From Bacteroidota bacterium (lineage in GTDB: Bacteria; Bacteroidota; Bacteroidia; Chitinophagales; Chitinophagaceae): a stretch of DNA of 64,000 nt. The position numbers and the translations under genes are program-made. Below are positions 1 through 7,861 of the stretch, one piece after another (position 1 is the stretch's first letter; each line of letters opens with the position of its first letter). The stretch spans positions 4,126-68,125 of the forward strand of contig JAEZGI010000069.1 of NCBI GenBank assembly GCA_023416995.1. The letters run 5' to 3'. The notes beneath the pieces are model-generated. The model did not search any database. It was not told the DNA's origin and worked only from the letters and a program-made list of their open reading frames with translations.

Positions 1-314
1 CAACTAACACGGCTGACTATAGCCGGTTAAAAGAAGCAGATATAACTGCGCTTGTTAAGGGTTTTGATTTTGGTGGTAAAAAAGGAGTGGGTTTACTGTT
101 TGTGATGGAAGGTATGAGCAAATCACAGAAGGGTTCTTCAGTGTGGGTGACCCTGGTAGACATGAACAATAAAAAAGTTTTGATGACCGAACGCATGGAA
201 GCCAAGGCAGCAGGCGGTTTCGGATTCAGAAACTATTGGGCTTCTACCATAAGAACGCTTATCGAAACCATCGATAAGAAGAAGTACAAGGAGTGGAAAC
301 AGAAATTTTCTTAA
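1..314 (+). CDS. Unrecognised protein, C-terminal part only (5' end outside window)
   Basis: An open frame enters from the left edge (codons in phase with position 3) and stops with TAA at 312-314; about 103 residues are visible. The GTG at 87 is internal and not a convincing start, because coding-like sequence continues upstream of it without a stop. The visible part has short beta-like stretches (GVGLLFVME, VWVTLVDM) and a basic, lysine-rich tail. I do not recognise the family. It lies 31 bases ahead of the pigment-operon thioesterase in the same direction, so it may belong to that operon, but nothing in the visible part shows a role. No signal peptide can be judged because the N-terminus is missing. 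Confidence 0.6.
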   Translation, partial: TNTADYSRLKEADITALVKGFDFGGKKGVGLLFVMEGMSKSQKGSSVWVTLVDMNNKKVLMTERMEAKAAGGFGFRNYWASTIRTLIETIDKKKYKEWKQKFS

Positions 315-345
315 AAAACAGATCCGGCTGCGGCAGTAATATATA

Positions 346-768
346 ATGGTTAGAACTCTGATTGATAAAAGGAAGATACGCGTACGTTTTAATGAAGCTG
401 ATCCTTTGGGGGTAGTATGGCATGGCCATTATGTCCGTTATTTTGAAGACGGTCGTGAGTCGTTTGGTCAGAAATACGGCTTGAGTTATCTCGACTTCTT
501 TAATCATGGTGTTGTTGTGCCGGTGGTGCATATTGACTGTGATTATAAAAGGCCTTTGAGATATGGCGAATCAGTGTATATAGAAACTGAGTATATGCCT
601 TGTATTGCTGCGAAGCTGCAATTCAGATATAAGTTAACAACGATGGAGGGAGAACTGGTTGCAACCGGTAATTCTACCCAGGTGTTTTTAGGTAAAGAAG
701 ATTTTGTATTGCAATTGGTAAACCCGGCATTTTTTGCTCAATGGAAACAGGAGCAGGGATTTGTGTAA
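346..768 (+). CDS. Hotdog-fold acyl-CoA/ACP thioesterase (4-HBT/YbgC-like)
   Basis: 140 residues, the usual length for single-domain hotdog thioesterases. The N-terminal segment has the 4-hydroxybenzoyl-CoA thioesterase signature: an Asp in EADPLG followed by VVWHGHYVRYFEDGRE, which matches the catalytic Asp and the HxxY..FE helix of YbgC-type enzymes. The gene ends 3 bases before the first ketosynthase and is followed by acyl carrier protein and ketosynthase genes. A role in releasing or editing an acyl chain on the carrier protein during aryl-polyene/flexirubin-like pigment assembly is therefore inferred. No signal peptide, so cytoplasmic. The fold assignment is firm; the substrate is not shown by the sequence. 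Confidence 0.82.
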   Translation: MVRTLIDKRKIRVRFNEADPLGVVWHGHYVRYFEDGRESFGQKYGLSYLDFFNHGVVVPVVHIDCDYKRPLRYGESVYIETEYMPCIAAKLQFRYKLTTMEGELVATGNSTQVFLGKEDFVLQLVNPAFFAQWKQEQGFV

Positions 769-771
769 GCT

Positions 772-1902
772 ATGGCAGCAGTATTTACTATAGGAGAAAA
801 TATCATATCACCGCTTGCCTCAACTGCGGCTGAAAATTTTCGTTTGCTGATGGCTGATCAAACCGGCATCAGCAAACATGTTGATATGGCGATTTCACCT
901 GAACCATTTTATGCTGCCCTGTTTGAAAAACAGAACAAACAGGAGCGTACTTCAGATTACAGTGCCTTTGAGCAATTACTGATAGATTCTGTCAGCGATG
1001 CATTGAAGCTGACTTCCATCGATCCTGCGGATCAGAAAACAATTTTCATCATATCGTCTACCAAAGGAAACATCTCTTTTATAGAGTCCATGCGCGACGA
1101 CGAAGAAGCATCGGAAAAAATTTCATTATCTGTTTCAGCCCGAAAGGTCAGTGAATACTTTGGGAATGGTAATGAACCGCTGGTTGTTTCAAACGCCTGC
1201 ATTTCCGGTGTACTTGCTTTATTAACTGCAAAACGTTTGATTGATGGCGGCGTCTATAATCATGCGATTGTTGCGGGTGCTGATTTAATAACAAGATTCA
1301 TTCTTTCAGGTTTTCAATCGTTCCAGGCTGTGAGTGCCGTGCCTTGTAAACCTTTTGATAAGAACAGGCAGGGAGTAACCTTAGGTGAAGGCGCAGCAAC
1401 AATGATTGTATCAAATGATCCGGCAAAGGGTTCCGATCCTGTAAGACTGATGGGCGGTGCTACTTCAAACGATGCGAATCACATTTCTGGTCCCTCACGC
1501 ACCGGTGAACCATTATCGGCTGCGATATTAAGAGCAATGCGTGAAGCAGGAGTTGAGCCGCAGGAAATTGATATGATCGTAGGACATGGCACGGCGACGG
1601 TTTTCAACGATGAGATGGAATCAAAAGCCATCACACTTGCGGGGATGCAACATGTACCTGTGAACAGTCTTAAAGGATTTTATGGCCATACGCTGGGAGC
1701 TGCAGGTTTGATAGAATCTGCAATTGCGGTTGAAAGTATTCGCCGCAATATGATGATCCACACAAAAGGATATTCGGAGCATGGGGTGTCAGAAGCCATT
1801 AATGTTTGTGCAGTACCAACGGCCGCTCCGGTTCATCATGTATTGAAAACCGCATCCGGCTTTGGCGGCTGCAATGCGGCCATGATTTTTGGGAAACAAT
1901 GA
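772..1902 (+). CDS. Beta-ketoacyl-ACP synthase (intact, pigment cluster)
   Basis: 376 residues with thiolase fold. All catalytic elements of a FabF-type condensing enzyme are present: Cys143 in SNACISG, His272 in VGHGTATVFND, Lys301 in NSLKGFYGH and His306 in the GHTLGAAG motif. A decarboxylative Claisen condensation on a carrier protein is therefore expected. It is somewhat shorter than housekeeping FabF (about 410), as is common for ketosynthases in aryl-polyene clusters. It follows the thioesterase by 3 bases, and its stop lies 54 bases before the likely start of the flavin enzyme. It is one of two ketosynthases here with a full active site, the other being at 4163-5377. The pigment role is inferred from neighbours. 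Confidence 0.88.
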   Translation: MAAVFTIGENIISPLASTAAENFRLLMADQTGISKHVDMAISPEPFYAALFEKQNKQERTSDYSAFEQLLIDSVSDALKLTSIDPADQKTIFIISSTKGNISFIESMRDDEEASEKISLSVSARKVSEYFGNGNEPLVVSNACISGVLALLTAKRLIDGGVYNHAIVAGADLITRFILSGFQSFQAVSAVPCKPFDKNRQGVTLGEGAATMIVSNDPAKGSDPVRLMGGATSNDANHISGPSRTGEPLSAAILRAMREAGVEPQEIDMIVGHGTATVFNDEMESKAITLAGMQHVPVNSLKGFYGHTLGAAGLIESAIAVESIRRNMMIHTKGYSEHGVSEAINVCAVPTAAPVHHVLKTASGFGGCNAAMIFGKQ

Positions 1903-1956
1903 TTGCGCATAAATTTATCGGGACCGCAACAATGTTTGCTCCCTAAACAACAAACA

Positions 1957-3213
1957 ATGAAAACAGAAAAAGTAGATGTACTTGTAATTGGTGCCGGGCC
2001 ATCGGGAACCGTTGCCGCATCCATCGTAAACAAGGCGGGTTACAAAGTAAAAATCGTTGAGAAATTAAAGTTCCCACGTTTTGTTATTGGTGAGAGTCTT
2101 TTGCCGCGTTGTATGGAGGCGCTCACTGAAGCCGGCTTCGTAGAAGCAGTTGCTGCCAAAGGCTTTCAGCAGAAATCAGGTGCCAAGTTTGTAAAAAATG
2201 GCAAAATCTGCGATTACTCATTTGCCGATCAGTTTACTGAAGGCTGGAGCTGGACCTGGCAACTGCCACGTGCAGAGTTTGACAAAGTACTTGCAGACGA
2301 ATGTGAAAGAATGGGTGTGCCAGTTAATTATGAAACAACAGTAACAAATATCGTTTTCAACGGGTCGGACTCCGTTACGACTGTTGAAGATTCAGCCGGG
2401 AACAAAAGTGAAATTCATGCAAGATTTATTATAGATGGCAGTGGGTACGGCCGTGTGATTCCCAGGTTATTCAACCTTGACCGTCCATCAACTATGCCTG
2501 GCCGCAAAGCCTTATTTGTTCATATCCGCGATGTAAACCGTTCAATGGCCGACGAGCCGAACCGGATAACAATCGTTGTACATAAACCAGGTGTCTGGGT
2601 TTGGGTAATACCTTTTTCAAGCGGGATCACATCCCTCGGTTTTGTTGGAAACCCGGAGTTTTTTGCCGGTCTGGAAGGTACAGACGAAGAAAAGCTCAGG
2701 ACACTTATCAGTCGCGAACCTTATTTCAGTGAAAGATTCAAAGGTGCCGAATTTGTGTTTGAACCAAGAAAACTTGAATCCTGGTCAAGCACCACTGATA
2801 AATTCTATGGAGATGGTTTTGTTTTGACGGGCAATGTGACAGAATTTCTTGATCCTATATTTTCATCTGGTGTAACCCTGGCGACAGTGTCGAGCCAGAC
2901 GGCCGCAAAGATTGTTATACGAAAATTACAGGGCGAGACAGTTGATTGGGAAGAAGAATATATGAAACCAACCATGCAGGGAGTGAACGCTTTCCGCTCT
3001 TATGTAAACGCATGGTATGAAGGTACGCTTGATACTATCTTTTTCGCAGACTCGCAGGATCCCCTCGTGAAGAGCCAGATCTGTTCTGTGCTGGCAGGAT
3101 ATGTTTGGGATCTGAATAATCCGTATGTAAAATTTCATGATACCGCGCTGCATAAACTGGCAAGGATCATTACAATGCGTGACATGATCAATACAGATAA
3201 AAACGGAGATTGA
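1957..3213 (+). CDS. FAD-dependent oxidoreductase of the tryptophan-halogenase superfamily, probable halogenase
   Basis: I choose the ATG at 1957 (418 residues) over the upstream TTG at 1903, because the Rossmann motif GAGPSG then sits at residues 12-17 as expected. Halogenase hallmarks are present. These are an IGESLLP segment (44-50), a Lys at 73 in QQKSGAKF placed where the halogenase catalytic Lys normally lies, a WxWxIP motif at 214-219, and an FxxPxxSxG motif (FLDPIFSSG) late in the protein. These motifs separate flavin halogenases from ordinary FAD monooxygenases. Some flexirubin-type pigments carry chlorine, so halogenation of the aromatic ring is a reasonable inference. Flavin oxidation without halogenation remains possible. 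No flavin reductase gene is seen nearby. Confidence 0.78.
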   Translation: MKTEKVDVLVIGAGPSGTVAASIVNKAGYKVKIVEKLKFPRFVIGESLLPRCMEALTEAGFVEAVAAKGFQQKSGAKFVKNGKICDYSFADQFTEGWSWTWQLPRAEFDKVLADECERMGVPVNYETTVTNIVFNGSDSVTTVEDSAGNKSEIHARFIIDGSGYGRVIPRLFNLDRPSTMPGRKALFVHIRDVNRSMADEPNRITIVVHKPGVWVWVIPFSSGITSLGFVGNPEFFAGLEGTDEEKLRTLISREPYFSERFKGAEFVFEPRKLESWSSTTDKFYGDGFVLTGNVTEFLDPIFSSGVTLATVSSQTAAKIVIRKLQGETVDWEEEYMKPTMQGVNAFRSYVNAWYEGTLDTIFFADSQDPLVKSQICSVLAGYVWDLNNPYVKFHDTALHKLARIITMRDMINTDKNGD

Positions 3214-3851
3214 GGGTATCAACTAAAACTGGATCAGGTTTGGGAGCTGAAAGTAAAATAACGGCCAGTTGTGTAATCAGTAACAACAAGGTTTATAAAA
3301 ATGGTGAACTGGTTTTCAGTCACGACGCACCAAATGTCGGCGAGTTTCTGAATGCGGTTTATGATTTCATACAACCGGATTACCCAAGGTTCTATAAGAT
3401 GGATCTTGTCAGTAAACTTGGCTGGCTGGCCACAGAAATGCTGTTGCGCGACAGTTTCGATCGCAACACATATGCTGCGGATGAAATCGGGTTGGTATTT
3501 TCAAACGCTAATGCAAGCCTGGATACAGATAAGAAATATTATCAGACAGTTGCTACTTATCCGAGTCCTTCGTTGTTTGTTTATACGCTTCCAAATATTG
3601 TGATGGGTGAGATTTGTATCAGGTATGGGATAAAGGGTGAGAACGCTTTTTTTGTGTTTGATAAATTTAATCCCGGGTTTTTAGAACAATATGTTGGTTC
3701 ACTGATGAGTAGTGATATTATCCGTTCCTGTATCTGTGGTTGGGTTGATGTTTTCGGCGAGGGATACAAGGCAGCTCTTTTCCTTGTGGAAAAAAGGAGC
3801 GGGGGTGATGACTTTACAGCGGAGAAAATGCAGACAGTGTTCGCTTTGTAG
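3210..3851 (+). CDS. Ketosynthase-like half-protein without catalytic residues (ApeC-like)
   Basis: Up to 213 residues. The frame opens with TTG at 3210, overlapping the stop of the flavin gene; a second TTG at 3240 is possible and there is no early ATG, so the start is uncertain. The sequence resembles only the N-terminal half of a condensing enzyme. ADEIGLVFSNANAS and the stretch around TLPNIVMGEICIRYG match the region that in active enzymes precedes or contains the nucleophile, but no Cys sits in a TAC-type motif, and the C-terminal His/Lys/His half is absent. Aryl-polyene clusters typically contain such a short ketosynthase-like partner that acts as a chain-length factor. That role is inferred here. 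Confidence 0.65.
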   Translation: MRVSTKTGSGLGAESKITASCVISNNKVYKNGELVFSHDAPNVGEFLNAVYDFIQPDYPRFYKMDLVSKLGWLATEMLLRDSFDRNTYAADEIGLVFSNANASLDTDKKYYQTVATYPSPSLFVYTLPNIVMGEICIRYGIKGENAFFVFDKFNPGFLEQYVGSLMSSDIIRSCICGWVDVFGEGYKAALFLVEKRSGGDDFTAEKMQTVFAL

Positions 3852-3899
3852 GTGCTATTCAAAAAAACTAACTTTATAAAACAGTAATAAAAAATCGTG

Positions 3900-4163
3900 A
3901 TGGAGAAATTAATGTATGATCTCAAAACCCAGATTATTGAGCAATTGAATTTACAGGATAAAACACCTGAAGACATTGGCAATGATGATCCGTTGTTTGT
4001 AGACGGCCTGGGTCTTGATTCGATTGATGCGCTGGAATTGATTGTATTAATGCAACAGAATTATAAGATCAAGCTGGCCAATGCTGAAGACGGACCGAAA
4101 GTGTTCCGTTCTGTTCGTACCATGGCTGAATATATTACTGAACACCAGGCTAAACAGGCTTAA
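3900..4163 (+). CDS. Acyl carrier protein
   Basis: 87 residues from the ATG at 3900 (a GTG at 3897 directly precedes it). The helix-II motif GLGLDSIDALEL carries the phosphopantetheine attachment Ser41 in a DSID context, typical of carrier proteins of aryl-polyene/flexirubin systems, where housekeeping AcpP has DSLD. The protein is acidic and of normal size. Its stop TAA overlaps the ATG of the next ketosynthase by one base, implying translational coupling. It should tether the growing polyene chain while the neighbouring ketosynthases and dehydratase act. A 4'-phosphopantetheinyl transferase is not in the window. Confidence 0.9.
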   Translation: MEKLMYDLKTQIIEQLNLQDKTPEDIGNDDPLFVDGLGLDSIDALELIVLMQQNYKIKLANAEDGPKVFRSVRTMAEYITEHQAKQA

Positions 4164-5377
4164 TGAACGGTTTGGAACCATCTGTATATATAGCTGGTGT
4201 TGGAGTAATATCTGCCATAGGCAATAACGTGTCTGAAACCTTGTCGTCCTTCAGCGAATCGCGTGCGGGTATGGGTGATATATCACAGCTGGACACCATT
4301 CACAAAAATGAATTGCCGGTTGCAGAAGTTAAACTTACTAATGCAGTGCTTGCGTCTCTTTCGGGAGCCGACCCTTCATTACCGCGCACGGCATTGCTGA
4401 GTATGGCCGCTGCGCGGGAGGCTATAAAAGATGCAGGTTTTGATAAGCTCAGCAGTCTGCGTTGTGGATTTATTTCAGCCAATACAACAGGTGGCATGGA
4501 TCTGTCTGAAAACTTTTTCAGGTCTTTCAGGGACGATAAAAACACCGGTAAGTTGCGCGACATTATCCATCACGAATGTGGCGCAGTGACGGATCTCGTG
4601 GCTGATCACCTGGGTATCCGGCATTATATTTCCACCATCAGCACTGCATGTTCTTCTTCTGCCAATGCTATTTTTTTTGGCGCCCGGCTGATCCGTCATA
4701 ACATCGTTGACGTGGTGGTTGCTGGTGGGGCCGATGCGCTTACCAGGTTTACTATTAATGGGTTTAATACCCTTATGATACTTGATAAGGATTTCTGTAA
4801 GCCATTTGATGAAAATCGCAAAGGACTTAATCTTGGAGAGGGTGCAGGGTATGTTGTACTGGTTTCCGATAAACTTGCAGGTGGTTTGAAAAAGAAGCCA
4901 TATGCCACATTATCAGGTTATGCAAATGCTAATGATGCCTATCATCAAACTGCTTCTTCTCCTGAGGGAACCGGCTCATGGCTGGCAATGCAAGGTGCTT
5001 TGAAGCGGAGTGGTTTAGTACCATCAGATATTGATTACATCAATCTTCACGGCACAGGAACTCAAAATAATGATATAGCAGAAGGCACTGCTATCCAAAG
5101 ACTTTTTGCGCCATCTTTTCCAAAACTCAGTTCCACTAAATCGTTTACTGGTCATACGTTGGGTGGATGCGGCAGTATTGAAGCAGTATTCTCGTGCCTC
5201 GCAATTGAGCACGGCATCATCTATCCAAACCTTCGGTTCGCCGCACCAATGAAAGAACTTGAATTTATACCAGAAACCAAATACCTGGTGGGTCAGCGGG
5301 TTAACCATGTCATGTCCAACTCTTTTGGTTTCGGAGGAAACTGTACATCGTTGGTATTTTCAAAACCAGTATTCTAA
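4163..5377 (+). CDS. Beta-ketoacyl-ACP synthase II-like (intact, pigment cluster)
   Basis: 404 residues, full FabF length. Active-site residues are all in place: Cys163 in ISTACSSSA, His296 in NLHGTGTQNND, Lys326 in STKSFTGH and His331 in GHTLGGCGS. It overlaps the carrier protein stop by one base. The next gene, a catalytically empty ketosynthase homologue, starts one base after its stop. This KS plus KS-like arrangement resembles the KS-alpha/chain-length-factor heterodimers of type II polyketide synthases and the ketosynthase pairs of aryl-polyene systems, so the two proteins probably work as a complex. The function as an elongating enzyme is well supported; the chain length is not readable. 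Confidence 0.9.
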   Translation: MNGLEPSVYIAGVGVISAIGNNVSETLSSFSESRAGMGDISQLDTIHKNELPVAEVKLTNAVLASLSGADPSLPRTALLSMAAAREAIKDAGFDKLSSLRCGFISANTTGGMDLSENFFRSFRDDKNTGKLRDIIHHECGAVTDLVADHLGIRHYISTISTACSSSANAIFFGARLIRHNIVDVVVAGGADALTRFTINGFNTLMILDKDFCKPFDENRKGLNLGEGAGYVVLVSDKLAGGLKKKPYATLSGYANANDAYHQTASSPEGTGSWLAMQGALKRSGLVPSDIDYINLHGTGTQNNDIAEGTAIQRLFAPSFPKLSSTKSFTGHTLGGCGSIEAVFSCLAIEHGIIYPNLRFAAPMKELEFIPETKYLVGQRVNHVMSNSFGFGGNCTSLVFSKPVF

Positions 5378-5378
5378 T

Positions 5379-6386
5379 ATGTTTATAAGGGCGCTGGCCA
5401 GCATATCACCTCAACCATCGTTTGGAGCAACCTCTTTACAAGATGTAGTTGAATATAACTCAAACCGGTTGAATTGTATTGAGCCCGACTACCGGGAATA
5501 TATTGATCCTAAAATGATCAGGCGCATGAGCCGTATCATCAAAATGGGTGTTGTTGCTGCCACGAAGTGTTTGCATAATGGTGGCATAGCAGTACCTGAC
5601 GCGATAGTTACGGGAACGGCTTACGGTTGTCTTGAGGACACAGGTGTGTTTTTGAACCGGATGATTGAGTTCAATGAGGAGATGCTGAACCCAACTTCTT
5701 TTATACAATCTACCCATAACACCGTAGGTGCGCAGATTGCGCTTTCCGTAAAATGTTATGGCTACAATAATACTTTTGTTCACCGGGGTTTTTCATTTGA
5801 ATCCGCTTTGCTTGATGGTGTATTGTTGTTACGGGATAAGGAAGTGAAAAATGTGTTGATAGGTGCTGCCGATGAAATCACAAATATCAGCTTTGACATA
5901 TTAAACCGTTTCGGGATCTACCGGGAACAAACGGTTTCAAATCTTTCATTGATCAGCAACCCTGCCCGGGGAACCATTGCAGGTGAGGGAGCGGCTTTCT
6001 TTTTACTGACAGATGAGGCGTCCCGGGATAATGTAGCAACGCTTGATGCTACACATACGTTTTATAAACCAGCCGATGCCGCTGAAACCATCAGCGAAAT
6101 CAACGCTTTTTTAGAGGCCCAGTCGCTTTCAGCGGCAGATATCGACCTGGTCGTTGCCGGAAAAAATGGCGATGTTGTAAATGACCAGGTGTATGACATG
6201 GTTATAAACGCTGTTTTTCAAGCTACTCCACAATCGACTTATAAACATTTGTGTGGCGAATATCCTACTTCTTCCGCTTTCGCATTATGGTATGCGACCA
6301 CACTGCTGAAACCAGCAAAAACCATCCTGATTTACAATCACTATAAAAATATCCATCATTCGCTTATCCTGATTTCGGCATGCTGA
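5379..6386 (+). CDS. Ketosynthase-like chain-length-factor-type protein (catalytic residues lost)
   Basis: 335 residues from the ATG at 5379, which follows the preceding stop by one base; the open frame upstream of this is only an overlap with the previous gene. Overall thiolase-fold similarity is visible (VTGTAYGCLEDT, LIGAADEITN, GTIAGEGAAFF). The nucleophile region reads HRGFSFESA with no Cys, and the two His motifs are replaced (AGKNGDVVNDQ and GEYPTSSAF in place of HGTGT and GHTLGAAG). It should be unable to condense acyl groups and is best read as a partner subunit for the intact ketosynthase upstream. The last codons overlap the next gene by 7 bases. The chain-length-factor role is an inference. 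Confidence 0.75.
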   Translation: MFIRALASISPQPSFGATSLQDVVEYNSNRLNCIEPDYREYIDPKMIRRMSRIIKMGVVAATKCLHNGGIAVPDAIVTGTAYGCLEDTGVFLNRMIEFNEEMLNPTSFIQSTHNTVGAQIALSVKCYGYNNTFVHRGFSFESALLDGVLLLRDKEVKNVLIGAADEITNISFDILNRFGIYREQTVSNLSLISNPARGTIAGEGAAFFLLTDEASRDNVATLDATHTFYKPADAAETISEINAFLEAQSLSAADIDLVVAGKNGDVVNDQVYDMVINAVFQATPQSTYKHLCGEYPTSSAFALWYATTLLKPAKTILIYNHYKNIHHSLILISAC

Positions 6387-7168
6387 CCTTCAAAAATACC
6401 AGTATAGCTGTAGCAACGGTGATTTTGGTTATGATCGCCTGGGATCTGCGTAACCCTGTTCCCTGGTATTATTATGCGGTTGTGTTGCTGGTATACTTGT
6501 CTTTACTGACCTGGGGTAGTATGCAGGTTGCTTCAGGTTTTTACCTGCGGACCTTCAATAAGCGTGTAACCAGAAAAAAGCAGATTGCAATAACGTTTGA
6601 TGATGGTCCGGCAGAAAACTATACATCGGGCATCTTAAACCATCTTAATAACCTTGAGGTGCCCGCCGCATTTTTCTGTATCGGAAAAAATATTGCAGGA
6701 AGAGAGCAATTGATGAAAAGGATCGTTGATGAAGGGCATATTATAGGCAATCATAGTTATTCTCATCATTTCTGGTTTGACTTATACAGCGCGTCCAGGA
6801 TGAAAGAAGATCTTCGTCAGATGAATGATGCTGCACACAGGGCAACCGGATTCTTGTTGAAGTTGTTCCGGCCTCCTTATGGTGTAACCAATCCTAACCT
6901 GGCAAAAGCAGTTAGTGAGTTGGGATTGATCCCAATCGGATGGAACCTGCGATCAATGGATACAGTTGTTAAAGATCATCAAAAATTATTGCAAACTACC
7001 CTCAGAGCGGTTAAGCCGGGAGGAATTGTATTGTTTCATGATACCAGCGAAGCAACCTTTTTGATGCTTCCGGCATTTATAGAAGAGGTTAGGAGACTTG
7101 GCTTTGAAATTGTGAGACTAGATAAATTATTAGGAGTGGAGCCTTATGAACAATCAGCTAACCTGTAA
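6380..7168 (+). CDS. Membrane-anchored NodB-type polysaccharide deacetylase (CE4)
   Basis: 262 residues. Two hydrophobic segments (about 7-22 and 31-50) precede a NodB homology domain (about 66-240). All CE4 motifs are present: TFDDGP with Asp74/Asp75, the metal-binding HSYSHH with His125 and His129, RPPYG (164-168) and the late LFHD with His220. It should hydrolyse an amide or ester on an extracytoplasmic or membrane-face substrate. The gene overlaps the chain-length-factor-like gene and precedes a LolA-like carrier, so it belongs to the pigment operon. Its target there (glycan, lipid or the pigment ester itself) cannot be read from sequence. Confidence 0.85.
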   Translation: MLTFKNTSIAVATVILVMIAWDLRNPVPWYYYAVVLLVYLSLLTWGSMQVASGFYLRTFNKRVTRKKQIAITFDDGPAENYTSGILNHLNNLEVPAAFFCIGKNIAGREQLMKRIVDEGHIIGNHSYSHHFWFDLYSASRMKEDLRQMNDAAHRATGFLLKLFRPPYGVTNPNLAKAVSELGLIPIGWNLRSMDTVVKDHQKLLQTTLRAVKPGGIVLFHDTSEATFLMLPAFIEEVRRLGFEIVRLDKLLGVEPYEQSANL

Positions 7169-7183
7169 ATAACAAACCGAGCG

Positions 7184-7861
7184 ATGGGAAATAAGAAAGG
7201 TAAAATAAATTTAATGATTCAGAGGGCTCTCACGTTTGCATTAGTGATCTTCCTGGGCATACAGCAACAATCACTTTTTGCCCAGCCTCCAGGTTATAAG
7301 CCGATTAATGATGTAAATAATTTTAAACAGCAATTTGCGGCTGCATCTCAAAAACTGGTGAGTATTCAAAGTGATTTTACACAGGAAAAAAACCTTTCGA
7401 TGCTGTCGGAAAAGATAAGCTCAAACGGTAAATTCTGGTTCAAAAAAGAGAACCTGGTGCGAATGGAATACACCCACCCGTTCCGTTACCTGATGATCAT
7501 CAATAAAAACAATGTCTATATTAAAGATGATCAAAAAGAAAATAAAATTTCTGCACGCTCAAATAAATTATTCCAGCAGATTAACCGCATCATTGTTGAT
7601 TGTGTGCAGGGGACCGCGCTTGATAATAAAGACTTCAATGTAAAAACCTTCGAGGGAAAGGATGGTTTCCTGATTCATTTATCACCTGTGGTTAAATCAC
7701 TGAAAGATCTGTTTAGTAACATCAATGTGGTTGTCGATAAAAAAGATTACTCGATTGTAAGAATGGAAATGTTTGAGCCTGGCGGTGATAATACAATCAT
7801 GCGGTTTACCAATAAACAATTGAATTTGCCACTTGCTGATGCCCTTTTTACACTTAAATAG
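7184..7861 (+). CDS. LolA-like periplasmic lipid carrier
   Basis: 225 residues from the ATG at 7184; an ATG at 7214 gives a tighter signal peptide (IQRALTFALVIFLG, cleavage after SLFA) and is a fair alternative. The mature part has the LolA/LolB half-barrel pattern: QSDFTQEKN near the N-terminus, GKFWFKKENLVRMEY, then repeated beta strands. Aryl-polyene clusters usually encode a LolA-like protein thought to ferry the lipid-like pigment across the periplasm. The placement between the deacetylase and an unknown lipoprotein fits that. It is probably not the housekeeping LolA, since it is embedded in this operon. The next gene begins 23 bases before its stop. Confidence 0.8.
   Translation: MGNKKGKINLMIQRALTFALVIFLGIQQQSLFAQPPGYKPINDVNNFKQQFAAASQKLVSIQSDFTQEKNLSMLSEKISSNGKFWFKKENLVRMEYTHPFRYLMIINKNNVYIKDDQKENKISARSNKLFQQINRIIVDCVQGTALDNKDFNVKTFEGKDGFLIHLSPVVKSLKDLFSNINVVVDKKDYSIVRMEMFEPGGDNTIMRFTNKQLNLPLADALFTLK

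Noticed and set aside
1903..1956. TTG start for the flavin enzyme directly after the ketosynthase stop
   Set aside because: The extension does not resemble halogenase N-termini, while the ATG at 1957 places the FAD motif at the usual distance.
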